Source of the DNA: UBA8914 sp034002905
GTDB lineage: Bacteria > Pseudomonadota > Alphaproteobacteria > UBA9219
Assembly: GCA_034002905.1 (NCBI GenBank)
Contig: JAVEZQ010000003.1
Coordinates: forward strand, 169,517 to 233,516
Length of the DNA stretch: 64,000 nucleotides
Direction: 5' to 3'
Shown in pieces: positions 50,375 through 59,242 of this stretch. The notes below the pieces were generated by a model. That model was not told where the DNA came from and did not search any database. It saw only the letters and a program-made list of their open reading frames with translations. The number at the start of each line of letters is the position of its first letter. Position 1 is the stretch's first letter. Made by a program: the position numbers and the translations under genes.

Positions 50375-53011
50375 TCATCCTGTCCCTCCTATTTCAAAGG
50401 TTTTTTGAGTCGATTCGACGGCTTCCCAAGCGGGACGAAAAGGACGCCGCTTGATATAGGACGCATTGGCCTTTTCATACTTCTGCCAAAAAAAGTCCTG
50501 TGCGACGTCATCGATCGAGCCGCTGATCAACGCCTGTTTGAAAGGCTCATTCAAAAGCGCCGCCGTCTTAGCCTGCGTCAACGTCATGCCGTAACTGTTA
50601 GCAAAAGAGAGTTCACCGCCAGCTTTCTCAACAAGCAACTCCAGCGTCATCACAGCACAGCCCGTGGCAAAGTGATCGCCCAGAACCGTCGAACGCACAG
50701 CCAAATGCGGATCGACATTACTGCCCACATGCGGCGACAAGGGAGCCATGATCCGCTTGAACTGCCCGCTCTGCCATCGACGCGCAAAGCGGATGATCAT
50801 TGTACGCAATGAAGCCACATCATCGGGGAACAAATCGCTGTGCCGCATCTGCGCCAAAAGCTGGGAAGGCTGCTGGCGTCCGACGATCAAACGTCGTTCC
50901 ATAAAGGCCGATTGACGGTAATTAAAGCCAAGGTCGCCCTCATCCGTCTGGGCCGGTTTATCATCTGTGACGGGCCGCAGATAGGCAGACGGCTGCTCGC
51001 GATTGATCCAGTAAAGCGCCGCGCAGGGGCCATAACCGACAAGCCCCTTCTTTTCAAAATAATCGAGAGAGTCAATAATCACTTGCTTGGCCACACCGCC
51101 AATGGGATTGGCCCCGCCCATATGCATATCGCCACCCGCCGTCGTATAGCTCAGCACAGCCTCGGATTCGTTCGAGGTTGTAAGGGGGATTTTGCCTTCA
51201 TGATTGGCAATCGCCCATGGGATTGGCAAACGCACCCGCGCCTGAATATTTTGCAAAAGGATATCATCCGAGGTTCGTGCCCATGTCGGGATATCAAGCG
51301 CTGCTGCTTCACGCAGATAGGCAGGCAGCGGCTCTTGCGCGTTCTCGCCACGGACATAATTCTTGATCCGCCGCATGAGGGAAGCCTGCGCCAGGTCGAA
51401 CTTCTGCTCGATGCTAAGCGCCGAGCAATCGGTCCCTGCAAGAATCTCGTCCGTATAGTTTCGCGCGATTTTATCGAGATCAAGACCACAAGCGGCAACA
51501 ATCATCGCATCAAGCGCTGCCTGCGACGGCGTGACGATAAAGCGGCCACCAATGCCTTCAATCTTGAGCCCATTCGGCAGCTCTCCTCCCTTCACAAGAA
51601 GCTGCGCCCCGCGCCACGTTGCCTCCACGCTGTTGTCATTGGGAATATAGACGCAGGTCAGAAAGCGATCCTTCAGCGCTTTGAGCCCCGCCTTTTCACC
51701 CTCTTTCACTGCGATAGCCAAAACGTTGTCACGATAAGTGAGCTTAGGAAAGCGGCGGAAGAATCCCTCAAGCCCGTTTTCTTGTACTTCCATATCCAGC
51801 ATCATGGAAACGGCCAGCGCGCCATAGGCCGAGTCTTTTCCGCCCGAAAGCGAGATGACATAACCCTGTGGTCCGAAATCTTGCTTGGCGGCATAATCGC
51901 GTAGCCACAACGAAATCGAGCGCAGATACTCCTCAAAGGCCAATTCATCCTTTGTTAGAACACCATGCGCAAAAGCGTCATCAAAAGCGCTTTGCTGCCC
52001 AACTTTACGTCCTACAAAAGTATTGGCATTTTTGAAGACATGCTTGATCCGCACATCCGGCTCGCCACGCTCAGCAAGCGGCACACGACACGTCACACTG
52101 GTATACGCAACATCAGCAAAGCTGTAACGTGCCCCGTGGTGCAAAAGCTTGCCATCCTGCACATAAATCTGGCTGCCTTCGGCGGCATAAGCGCCAGACC
52201 CCGAACCCAGATAGTTGGTATAAACATAAAGGCCGCAATGCGCCGCACCTGTTTTACATAACGCCTCGATGCGCGTTGTTTCTTTATTCAAGGCAGGCTC
52301 CGGCTTGCTGGCGCTGGGATTAAGGACTATGGAAAGATCCTGCCGATGCGCCAGATCAATCAGATAGCGCGCCTGATTTTGCTCGCGCTGATTGATATGA
52401 TTTTCATCCGCAATGCCGGGCCATGCCTCGGCGCAGATTTCGCAGGTAAGCGTCACAGCCTCTGCCGCGCCGTTCATCAACCCGACAACTGGCTTACCAA
52501 AGGGGATCAACGACCCATCCGGCAAAGTGATCCTCACGCTGCCCTGCTCCGGTGGCCACGGCACAAACTGGCGCGGCTCATATTCGGCAGGGCCATCGGC
52601 CAAGATGGATTTGGCCACCATCGCGACAACCTTGCCGCCCGTGACAATCGCCTGCACATTATAGGGACGATTGTTGATATTATATTCGGCTTGGTTCGCC
52701 AGCTTGTTTTTATTCGCATAGTGCCACGGCAGCCCGACCGTAAACACCAGATTGGGATCAAAATCGGCCGCATAGCCCGCCAGATAAGACAAAGCCGCCC
52801 ATGTTCGTTCATTATCCTTGTTCCATTGGTGATAGTCATCAGCGGGATAGGAAACGAGTGACAGTTCCTCCGTTGATAAAAGATCCGCACCGTCCAGCAC
52901 AGCCTGTTGCAACGCCTTTTCAAAATTGGTCACATTATGCGCCAGATCATAGACCTTTTGATTCATCGCCACCGAGGCAACACGCACCGTTTTTTCGTTC
53001 TGCTTTGCCAT
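50375..53011 (-). CDS. nadE: Glutamine-dependent NAD+ synthetase, unusually long
   Basis: Amidates nicotinate adenine dinucleotide to NAD using glutamine. The N-terminal nitrilase-type glutaminase has its catalytic Glu in STEELS (about 47), Lys in VAKSILADGPAEY (about 134) and Cys in LTCEICAEAW (about 192). The synthetase PP-loop is ISLSGGKDSAYGAL (about 385-398). Total length is 878 residues against about 540-690 for common forms. The excess lies in insertions within the synthetase half (for example FFRRFPKLTYRDNVLAIAV) and a long C-terminal part. The ATG at 53011 has GAGGAGG upstream. It is the last gene of the NAD cluster. Confidence 0.92.
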   Translation of the reverse strand: MAKQNEKTVRVASVAMNQKVYDLAHNVTNFEKALQQAVLDGADLLSTEELSLVSYPADDYHQWNKDNERTWAALSYLAGYAADFDPNLVFTVGLPWHYANKNKLANQAEYNINNRPYNVQAIVTGGKVVAMVAKSILADGPAEYEPRQFVPWPPEQGSVRITLPDGSLIPFGKPVVGLMNGAAEAVTLTCEICAEAWPGIADENHINQREQNQARYLIDLAHRQDLSIVLNPSASKPEPALNKETTRIEALCKTGAAHCGLYVYTNYLGSGSGAYAAEGSQIYVQDGKLLHHGARYSFADVAYTSVTCRVPLAERGEPDVRIKHVFKNANTFVGRKVGQQSAFDDAFAHGVLTKDELAFEEYLRSISLWLRDYAAKQDFGPQGYVISLSGGKDSAYGALAVSMMLDMEVQENGLEGFFRRFPKLTYRDNVLAIAVKEGEKAGLKALKDRFLTCVYIPNDNSVEATWRGAQLLVKGGELPNGLKIEGIGGRFIVTPSQAALDAMIVAACGLDLDKIARNYTDEILAGTDCSALSIEQKFDLAQASLMRRIKNYVRGENAQEPLPAYLREAAALDIPTWARTSDDILLQNIQARVRLPIPWAIANHEGKIPLTTSNESEAVLSYTTAGGDMHMGGANPIGGVAKQVIIDSLDYFEKKGLVGYGPCAALYWINREQPSAYLRPVTDDKPAQTDEGDLGFNYRQSAFMERRLIVGRQQPSQLLAQMRHSDLFPDDVASLRTMIIRFARRWQSGQFKRIMAPLSPHVGSNVDPHLAVRSTVLGDHFATGCAVMTLELLVEKAGGELSFANSYGMTLTQAKTAALLNEPFKQALISGSIDDVAQDFFWQKYEKANASYIKRRPFRPAWEAVESTQKTFEIGGTG

Positions 53012-53082
53012 GGCTGTTCCTCCTCTTTTTATCACTGAATGGAAGAGGAGCTATATGTGGCCCCTCTTCCTCTTTGCGCTGC

Positions 53083-53985
53083 CTATCCAACCCTCTTAGC
53101 GAAAGGCTCCGGCTTTATGTCCCTGCCGGTTACAAGCTCGCGGCGAAAGCTATCGGACGTTGTGATTTGCGCGCCGTCGGCCTTCATCCGCTCCGGCGCC
53201 GCCGCAAGGTCTGGCCAAGACCCGTCCGCAACGGGTATCGGCACGCCACGACTTAAGTCGGTAAGAAGCAAAAGCTTGCTGCCGATACCTCCTTCTGCCA
53301 AAGCCGGAACCAGATCACGGGCCATATCGCGGCAAGAAAACTCGACACAGAAGTTTGTGGCGAGCCCGCCAATTCCGATGACGGCCTGCTGCGTCCCTTC
53401 AGCCTTCAGGACACGGGCAATAGCATCAAACACCTGTGGCGCTTGGGTTTTAGAAAGCTGATCGTTTTCCGTCGCAATGCCATAGCTATCGAGATCGCTG
53501 CGCATCCCTTTGCGGATCACAAAGAAACGATTGCCGCGTTCATCTATGCCTTTCAAGACAGGATCAGATGTGTGGTCGACCAGTTTTATCACAAGCTCGG
53601 ATGGCAAGGCGGCCATCACCTCATCAGAGAACAAGCAACTCTTTGTCCCCTGCACACAGTGATCGGGCCAGAGATCCTGCTCCAGCGCAACGGTCTCCCC
53701 CTCCTTTGCTGGGGCATAGGTTCCGTCCGGCTGTCGCGCCAAAGGAAGCTTATCAAAGATCGCTTTGCCCTTATGATTAGCCGCAAAGCTCGCATGATCC
53801 GCAGGGTGATAATCCTGTGACAAAATGACAATCCCGCCGCGCATATCACGGATCAAATCGGCCGCCAAAGGCGCAACGACCTCACCCTCCGGCACATAAA
53901 GGCTACCGCCTTCTTGGGCCGTCAGTCCATCTTTGGCAAAGCCATTCTGGATGTCGATTAAAACAAGGATCGGTGTTTTTTTCAT
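53083..53985 (-). CDS. pncA: Nicotinamidase (isochorismatase fold)
   Basis: Deamidates nicotinamide to nicotinate, the entry step of this salvage route. The 300-residue protein has the catalytic Asp in VLIDIQNGFAKDG (Asp11), metal-binding residues in SQDYHPADHASF, the WPDHCVQGT loop, the catalytic Lys expected in VIRKGM and the nucleophilic Cys in GGLATNFCVEFSCRDM (about 213). All are in the order expected for PncA. The ATG at 53985 has AAGGAG upstream. It is longer than E. coli PncA (about 210) because of insertions after the first strand and at the C-terminus. It lies 31 bases after pncB. Confidence 0.9.
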   Translation of the reverse strand: MKKTPILVLIDIQNGFAKDGLTAQEGGSLYVPEGEVVAPLAADLIRDMRGGIVILSQDYHPADHASFAANHKGKAIFDKLPLARQPDGTYAPAKEGETVALEQDLWPDHCVQGTKSCLFSDEVMAALPSELVIKLVDHTSDPVLKGIDERGNRFFVIRKGMRSDLDSYGIATENDQLSKTQAPQVFDAIARVLKAEGTQQAVIGIGGLATNFCVEFSCRDMARDLVPALAEGGIGSKLLLLTDLSRGVPIPVADGSWPDLAAAPERMKADGAQITTSDSFRRELVTGRDIKPEPFAKRVG

Positions 53986-54015
53986 AGCAAGTCTCCTTTC
54001 CAAAGTGCGTGGGGG

Positions 54016-55749
54016 TCAAACAAGATCAAAGCGTGCTTTTTGCTTTTCAAGCGAACGGCTGGCTTGAATGTGCCGCATGACCTGCCGCCGCTTGTCGCTC
54101 AGCTCTTCGGCCATGCCGACGCCATAGGGATGCGGCTTGGATGGCGAGAGAAGCAGGTGATACGGATCAAGCTTGGCCAGCGAAGCGGCACAGGTGGCAC
54201 GCGCCTCCCTCAAGATGCGGGCTGCATCTTTCTCACGATAAGCTTCCTGCGTCATCTTGCCCTTCTTCATCCATGGCTGGAGCAAGCGGACAAAGGGCGT
54301 TCCAGCCGGAAAAACCTTGACCTCCTGATCCGTCATGCTTTCCGAATAGATGTCGCGTGCCAGTCGTCCCTCACCAATCGGCAGATCAGACGGAATGATC
54401 GTGTCGCCTGCCCAACGCCCGCTTTTGTCAATATAGCGAACGACGTCATACAAACCCGGGATCGTGCGTTTCTTTTCATCCTGTGAGACTTTCATGAGTT
54501 CACGCGTCAGCTGCTCCCGCGCTACCCCTACATCGTGCCGCGCCGAAAGCTTCATCACAAGGCTAAGCAACGGATTATCGCGATTGATGGCAATGGACGA
54601 GCCGATACCAAAATCCGTGATAAAGCTCTCACGTCCTGTCACATCCTTCGCCGCATAGGCATAAAGGCTGGCGGCTTTGCGCACCGACACCGAGTCACTG
54701 GCCAAAATGCGTGCTTGCTTAAAGCCTGCCGCATCCAGAAGCTCACGAGCCTGTCCCGACAGATAACTCATATTACCAGAATCCAGCCGCACGCCCTTGA
54801 GCTTGAGCCCATGCTTTTTGCAAACACCGATGGCAGTCTTGATACCCTCAATCGTGTCATAGGTATCGGCCAGAAAGACCGTCGCGCCAGGAAAGACCTT
54901 GGCCCAGTTTTCAAACGCCTGCTCCTCGGTGTCATGCAGCATAACCCACGCATGGGCAAAAGTTCCCATCACCGGAATGCCGTAGCACATGCCCGCATAG
55001 ACGTTTGAGCTGCTGTCCCATCCGCCGATATAGGCCGCACGCGCTGATGGCAACCCTGCAATACAGGGCGAACGCCGAAGCGCCATTTCCGCAAGTCCTG
55101 CTCTTTCGATATCGTGCGTTGAAGCGTCGACAAGCTCCGCCCCTTCTTTTAACGCTTCGCGCTGCGTTGCCAGACGGATTTGCGTGGCCACGGTCGCCAG
55201 ATTAGTGCTCACCGCGTCAAGCGATAATGTCATGGCCTCAATCGCCAGAGCTTGCCAGACGGGGCCCGTGATCTGCTTGATCGGCTCGTGCGGCATGATG
55301 ATCTCGCCTTCGGGCACCGCTTTGATATCAAGGGTCATCTTTTGCTTTGAGAGCCAATAGAGGAAATCATTGGGAAAGAGGCGCATTTTATCACCCTTTC
55401 CATCATCAACTTGCAAGGTAGCCAGATAGCCAAGCTCGCGATCTTTCCACTTCCAGCCATCATACCATTCGGCCGCCAAACCAAGGCCACTATTGACCAA
55501 ATAGGGAACCTTGACCGAAACGGGAGTGTCCTCGCCCTGATCGTCGATCATATCGCCATTGTTCATCAGGCTACGCCCAAAGACGTTCGCCGTGGCCTTT
55601 ATCTTATCGACCATCTCCAGCTTCCACATGGCATAAGTCATAGTCAGCGCATACAAATCGCAAGCAACAGGACCAATCGTCGGTAAAAACGATTGATAGC
55701 CTTTGGGGCGTGCGAGCCTTTCATAGTCAGGGATTTTTTGAGTCTTCAT
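54016..55749 (-). CDS. pncB: Nicotinate phosphoribosyltransferase
   Basis: Converts nicotinate and PRPP to nicotinate mononucleotide. The 577-residue protein shows the type II phosphoribosyltransferase barrel: DLYALTMTYAMWKL at the N-terminus, VDASTHDIERAGLAEMALRR, YIGGWDSSSNVYAG, GTFAHAWVMLHDTEEQAF, FLADTYDTIEGI and GVRLDSGNMSYLSGQAREL. The start at 55749 has AAAGGAGTACG upstream; the frame upstream of it overlaps the nadD end and is not real. It is somewhat longer than usual (about 400-490). It lies between nadD and pncA in the operon. Confidence 0.93.
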   Translation of the reverse strand: MKTQKIPDYERLARPKGYQSFLPTIGPVACDLYALTMTYAMWKLEMVDKIKATANVFGRSLMNNGDMIDDQGEDTPVSVKVPYLVNSGLGLAAEWYDGWKWKDRELGYLATLQVDDGKGDKMRLFPNDFLYWLSKQKMTLDIKAVPEGEIIMPHEPIKQITGPVWQALAIEAMTLSLDAVSTNLATVATQIRLATQREALKEGAELVDASTHDIERAGLAEMALRRSPCIAGLPSARAAYIGGWDSSSNVYAGMCYGIPVMGTFAHAWVMLHDTEEQAFENWAKVFPGATVFLADTYDTIEGIKTAIGVCKKHGLKLKGVRLDSGNMSYLSGQARELLDAAGFKQARILASDSVSVRKAASLYAYAAKDVTGRESFITDFGIGSSIAINRDNPLLSLVMKLSARHDVGVAREQLTRELMKVSQDEKKRTIPGLYDVVRYIDKSGRWAGDTIIPSDLPIGEGRLARDIYSESMTDQEVKVFPAGTPFVRLLQPWMKKGKMTQEAYREKDAARILREARATCAASLAKLDPYHLLLSPSKPHPYGVGMAEELSDKRRQVMRHIQASRSLEKQKARFDLV

Positions 55750-55771
55750 TGTCGTACTCCTTTCGTAAGCG

Positions 55772-56443
55772 TTAAAGATTGTGAGCGGTTGAAGTGAATG
55801 AAGATCGGTAAACGCCACACCGCAACGCATAGCGCGCAACACCAGCCCGCAGCTCGGCAGGCCAGATGTCGTCGGCAAGCTGCTTACGACAAGCCGTGGC
55901 ATTGACCGAACTTGGTTGTATCGAAAGCTGAAACCAACCCATGTTTCCTTGTGTATCTTGTGCCTTTGATAATTGTGGGAGTTCGCGCGCTAATGGACTT
56001 GAAACAATAGCCTTTTCAGTTTCGTCGCGCGGCACAAGGATCAGCGGGTGGTGCGCAATGATGTCGCGATAGCCGTCCCATGTGTGCATGGTCGTAAAGT
56101 TATCGGCACCGACGACCCAAAAAAACCGTATCTTAGGATAATCCGCACGCAAACGGCTGAGCGTTTCGGCAGTGTGAAGCGTAGCGCGCTCCGCCGCTTG
56201 CGCATAGCGTGCCTCAATATCGGTAACGACAAGTCGCCTTTCCGACATAACATTAAGCCGCGCCATGGCCATACGGTCATCGAAAGGCGCCATGCCGTTG
56301 GTCGATTTAAAGGGATTTTGCGGGCTAACCAGATACCAGACCGCTGTGATGGGAAGCTGCGCGAGAAGCTCTAACCCGATTTCAAGATGGCGACGGGTTG
56401 AAGGATTAAATGATCCTCCAAATAATGCGATGGCTTCCATCAT
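55772..56443 (-). CDS. nadD: Nicotinate-nucleotide adenylyltransferase
   Basis: Forms nicotinate adenine dinucleotide from NaMN and ATP. The 223-residue protein starts with IALFGGSFNPSTRRHLEIG; the nucleotidyltransferase T/HxGH motif is present in the altered form TRRH. FFWVVGADNFTTMHTW is the conserved substrate segment. The C-terminal NATACRKQL corresponds to the alphaproteobacterial SATAIR version of the ISSTxxR motif. Both altered motifs make it a divergent member, but the surrounding NAD genes support the call. Two adjacent ATGs (56443 and 56440) are possible, with GGAGG upstream. Confidence 0.88.
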   Translation of the reverse strand: MMEAIALFGGSFNPSTRRHLEIGLELLAQLPITAVWYLVSPQNPFKSTNGMAPFDDRMAMARLNVMSERRLVVTDIEARYAQAAERATLHTAETLSRLRADYPKIRFFWVVGADNFTTMHTWDGYRDIIAHHPLILVPRDETEKAIVSSPLARELPQLSKAQDTQGNMGWFQLSIQPSSVNATACRKQLADDIWPAELRAGVARYALRCGVYRSSFTSTAHNL

Positions 56444-56817
56444 CTCCGCCTCCCTTTTTCCTGAAATCTATTACATCACGCACACCTCGACTTTCTTGGG
56501 CGCAGGCACAATCCGGCTGACCTGCGCTTGCCTAGAAACACGGGATCGGGAGGATATGCTGCTGTTCCGGGTGTTTGAGAAAAGCCAAGGTACGACACCA
56601 AACACCACTGTTTGAATCTGTTTATGTCGATGTCGGGCATTGTCACGGATCACGCGCACAAAGAAAGTTCGGCGGAGATTTTCTGCCCTTTCTTCTGTCG
56701 CTCGTGCGTCTGGTGCGATCGCGTATGTCATAGCTTTATTGCATCACGATTCCGACCGCCCGTTCAAGATGTCAAAGATACAAATAAAGAAAGGGAGAGA
56801 GACTTTTTGCGCGTTTT

Positions 56818-56833
56818 TGTGACCTAGATCACA
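56818..56833. promoter_or_regulatory. CRP/FNR-type operator 1 (perfect TGTGA-N6-TCACA)
   Basis: TGTGACCTAGATCACA, a perfect consensus CRP palindrome, upstream of the minus-strand nadD-pncB-pncA-nadE genes. Its centre is 32 bases from that of operator 2, about three helical turns, so the two sites face the same side of the DNA. Confidence 0.75.
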
Positions 56834-56849
56834 GGTGAAGGCCAAATGC

Positions 56850-56865
56850 TGTGATCTTGATCACA
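56850..56865. promoter_or_regulatory. CRP/FNR-type operator 2 (perfect TGTGA-N6-TCACA)
   Basis: TGTGATCTTGATCACA, a second perfect palindrome with a longer 7-bp dyad, 25 bases after the stop codon of the Crp-like regulator gene on the minus strand. The regulator's recognition helix carries the R-E-x-x-x-R pattern that reads TGTGA. Confidence 0.75.
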
Positions 56866-56889
56866 AAGGAGGAAAATCAGGCATCCATT

Positions 56890-57597
56890 CTAATCGCTCA
56901 CCGCGACTTGGCAGAGCTTTTTGAGACCCGGTACATCCGTCAGCGTGATTTCACCGTTTTCCATAGTAATCAGGCCCTTTTCGATGAAGCCTTTGATCTG
57001 GCGATTGATGCTCTCGCGAGAGGTTGCGATTTGCTGGCTCAGTTCCGTCTGGCTCAGATTGATCTTAAGCGGGATTTTACCGTTCTCTTCCCGCCCATAT
57101 TTGTCACCCAGAAACAGCAAGAAATTGGCAAGGCGGGTCGGCACATTCTGCATAGCGAACAGTTCCATCGTGTTCAGATACCGAACGGCTCGATTGCACA
57201 GAATGCGGATGACATACATCATCGTTTCGGGACAGCTATACATGGCCGGAACAATATCGTCGCGGTAAAACAGCAAGCAGGTCGTATCTTCCTGCGCAAT
57301 CGCATCGCCGGAGCGCGGCATGCCGTCAAAAACCGTGCGCTCACCAAACATTTCGCCTCGTTCGACCATCGAAATGAGCATTTCTTTATCGGTATTGGAA
57401 TGAAGGCAAATGCGGATACGACCTGACAGGATAGCGCCCATCCAGGAATCCACCTGCCCCAGAACAAAGATCGACTCGCCCGCCTTAAACTGGCGAACCT
57501 CGGCCTTGCTGTTGAGTTGGGTACGAATATGATAAGGGAAGAGACCAAACCACTCGTCATAAATAAGCCGGTCATATTGATTATTGGCATTAAGCAT
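56890..57597 (-). CDS. Crp/Fnr-family transcriptional regulator
   Basis: 235-residue regulator. An N-terminal cyclic-nucleotide-binding-type beta barrel (about 15-130, FKAGESIFVLGQVDSWMGAILSGRIRI, GEMFGERTVFDGMPRSGDAIA) is joined by a dimer helix to a C-terminal winged HTH (LSQTELSQQIATSRESINRQIKGFIEKGLI, about 178-207). The recognition helix SRESINRQ has Arg, Glu and Arg at the CRP positions that contact TGTGA. No N-terminal Fe-S cysteines of the FNR type are seen, so it is more CRP-like. The ATG at 57597 has GGGAG upstream. Two perfect CRP sites lie just downstream, before nadD. Confidence 0.9.
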   Translation of the reverse strand: MLNANNQYDRLIYDEWFGLFPYHIRTQLNSKAEVRQFKAGESIFVLGQVDSWMGAILSGRIRICLHSNTDKEMLISMVERGEMFGERTVFDGMPRSGDAIAQEDTTCLLFYRDDIVPAMYSCPETMMYVIRILCNRAVRYLNTMELFAMQNVPTRLANFLLFLGDKYGREENGKIPLKINLSQTELSQQIATSRESINRQIKGFIEKGLITMENGEITLTDVPGLKKLCQVAVSD

Positions 57598-57742
57598 ACC
57601 CAAAAACTCCCTTTTAAGTCTGGCTATCTTACAAAGCTTCGATGCCTCTGAAAACAAAGAAATGGTACAAACCACAATTCACTTGAAAGATGCAAAAAAT
57701 ACACTAACATTCTCAAAAAACAGCATAATGAGCAGGATTTTC

Positions 57743-58954
57743 ATGACCAGCACCCCGAATGCCAAACCCGACTTCTCCGACATCTTCGCCACACGCATGT
57801 CGGGGATCCCACGGTCCTTTATCCGCGAAATCCTCAAAGCCGCCGAAGAGCCGGGGATGATTTCCTTTGCCGGAGGCCTTCCCAACAAAGACCTCTTCCC
57901 CATCGAGGAATTGCGCGCCGCCTGTGACAAAGTGTTGCGCGAGCAAGGCCGCGAGGCTTTGCAATACAGCGCGTCAGAGGGGCACACCGGACTGCGCGGT
58001 TTGATTGCCGATCATTACAAAAAGCGCGGCATCCAGAATGTCGAGCCCGAAAACATCCTAATCACCAATGGCTCGCAGCAAGGCCTCGACTTGCTCGCCA
58101 AGATCACGATCAATCAGGGGGACAAGGTTCTAATGGAGGCCCCCTCCTACCTTGGCGCGATTCAGGCGATGGCGATTTACCAACCGGCCTTTGTCACCGT
58201 TCGCCTTAATGATGACGGGCTGGATATCGACCATCTCAAAGAGGTCATGGCACAAAAACCAAAGATGATGTATCTCATCCCGAACTTTCAAAATCCATCG
58301 GGTATAAGCTATAGCGATGACAACCGCCGCAAAGTTGCGGATGTCGTGCGCGGGACAAATACGCTTTTGATCGAAGACGATCCCTATGGCGAGCTGCGGT
58401 TTGAAGGCACGGCCAAAACATCCTTTATGAACCTGATCCCCGAACAGACGGTTTTGCTGGGCACTTTTTCAAAGACGCTTACACCCGGCCTACGCCTCGG
58501 CTGGATTGTTGTGCCGCCCGCATTGATGAACCAGCTTTTGATTGCCAAGCAGGCGACCGATTTGCACACCAGCACCTTTACACAGCGCGTTGCCTATGAA
58601 TACCTGATCAAGGCCGACACGGACGCGCATATCAAAAAGATTGTGGAGCGTTATGGTCGCCAAAAAACGGCCATGATGGAGGCGGTCAAGAAATACTTCC
58701 CCGCTTCGATCAAAACAACAAATCCCGAAGGCGGCATGTTCCTGTGGATCACTTTACCCAACAACATTCCGTCCAAAAAGCTCTTCGATATGGGCATTGC
58801 GGAGAAAGTCGCCATCGTGCCGGGCGATCCGTTTTGCCTGAACCAGACGGAGCCCTCATCCTCCGCACGGCTCAGCTTTTCAACCGTTGACGAGACGATG
58901 ATTGATCTTGGCATGCAGCGCCTTGGTGCGTTGGCTCACAAGCTTTGCGGATAA
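57743..58954 (+). CDS. PLP-dependent aminotransferase, class I/II (LysN/2-aminoadipate type)
   Basis: 403-residue fold-type I aminotransferase. ISFAGGLPNKDLFP and LQYSASEGHTGLRGLIA lie in the N-terminal part. ITNGSQQGLDLLAK is the PLP phosphate region, and NFQNPSGISYSDDNRR and EDDPYGELRFEG contain the PLP-binding Asn and Asp. The Schiff-base Lys is in LGTFSKTLTPGLRLGW (about 245). This pattern matches the 2-aminoadipate/multisubstrate group related to MocR C-terminal domains. The ATG at 57743 has AGCAGGA five bases upstream. It is divergent from the Crp-like gene. The true amino donor cannot be told. Confidence 0.9.
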   Translation: MTSTPNAKPDFSDIFATRMSGIPRSFIREILKAAEEPGMISFAGGLPNKDLFPIEELRAACDKVLREQGREALQYSASEGHTGLRGLIADHYKKRGIQNVEPENILITNGSQQGLDLLAKITINQGDKVLMEAPSYLGAIQAMAIYQPAFVTVRLNDDGLDIDHLKEVMAQKPKMMYLIPNFQNPSGISYSDDNRRKVADVVRGTNTLLIEDDPYGELRFEGTAKTSFMNLIPEQTVLLGTFSKTLTPGLRLGWIVVPPALMNQLLIAKQATDLHTSTFTQRVAYEYLIKADTDAHIKKIVERYGRQKTAMMEAVKKYFPASIKTTNPEGGMFLWITLPNNIPSKKLFDMGIAEKVAIVPGDPFCLNQTEPSSSARLSFSTVDETMIDLGMQRLGALAHKLCG

Positions 58955-59015
58955 ACCATGTTTCTTAGGAAGACTCAAAAATAATCACCTGACTTTTCTG
59001 GCCAAGTGGGTATGA

Positions 59016-59035
59016 ACTCCCGCTTTCGCGGGAGT
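59016..59035. repeat. REP-like palindrome
   Basis: ACTCCCGC-TTTC-GCGGGAGT, a perfect 8-bp stem with a 4-base loop. Palindromes of this CCCGC-TTTC-GCGGG form occur as dispersed extragenic repeats in many proteobacterial genomes. It may also help end transcription of the aminotransferase, although no T-run follows. Confidence 0.65.
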
Positions 59036-59071
59036 GACGTTTGCTTTTGTGTTGACGCATGACATTCAATC

Positions 59072-59242
59072 ACCCTCCCCTTGAGGGAGGGTCGAAAGGG
59101 CAACACCCTTTCGGGGATGGGTCATTAGATCCCCTCAGTAAGGGCAACAACTCTTTATCGGCACAAGCTGTCTCCCTTACCCCTCCTCGACCTTTTTCTC
59201 ACATACGTTCGAAAAACGTCGATCCTCCCTCAAGGGGAGGAT
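59072..59242. repeat. Inverted-repeat element (MITE-like), about 171 bp
   Basis: The left end (59072-59095) and the right end (59219-59242) are inverted copies of 24 bases with two mismatches. Each arm is itself a hairpin (CCTCCC-CTTGA-GGGAGG type). Inside are further inverted repeats, AAAGGG/CCCTTT near 59096-59111 and GTAAGGG/CCCTTAC near 59138-59180. No coding capacity is present. A related fragment (TCCCTCAAGGGG) lies at 60399-60410 between leuB and leuD. This looks like a dispersed non-autonomous extragenic element. Confidence 0.65.

Larger units (their letters stand above)
56444..56889. other. Regulatory gap between the Crp-like gene and nadD
   Basis: 446 bases on the upstream side of the NAD operon. 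They contain two CRP-type operators (56818-56865) but no convincing gene. An 86-codon minus-strand open frame (56471-56731) lacks a ribosome site and resembles no protein. AT-rich bases at 56770-56790 (TTTATT and TATCTT on the minus strand) could hold a -10 box for nadD transcription. Confidence 0.4.

Noticed and set aside
50840..51904. 354-codon plus-strand open frame
   Set aside because: Antisense to nadE, which has intact catalytic motifs throughout.
56471..56731. 86-codon minus-strand open frame upstream of nadD
   Set aside because: No Shine-Dalgarno sequence and no protein-like pattern; lies in the regulatory gap with the CRP sites.
59072..59242. Complete insertion sequence or CRISPR-like array
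   Set aside because: No transposase frame inside, and the repeats are inverted rather than regularly spaced direct repeats.
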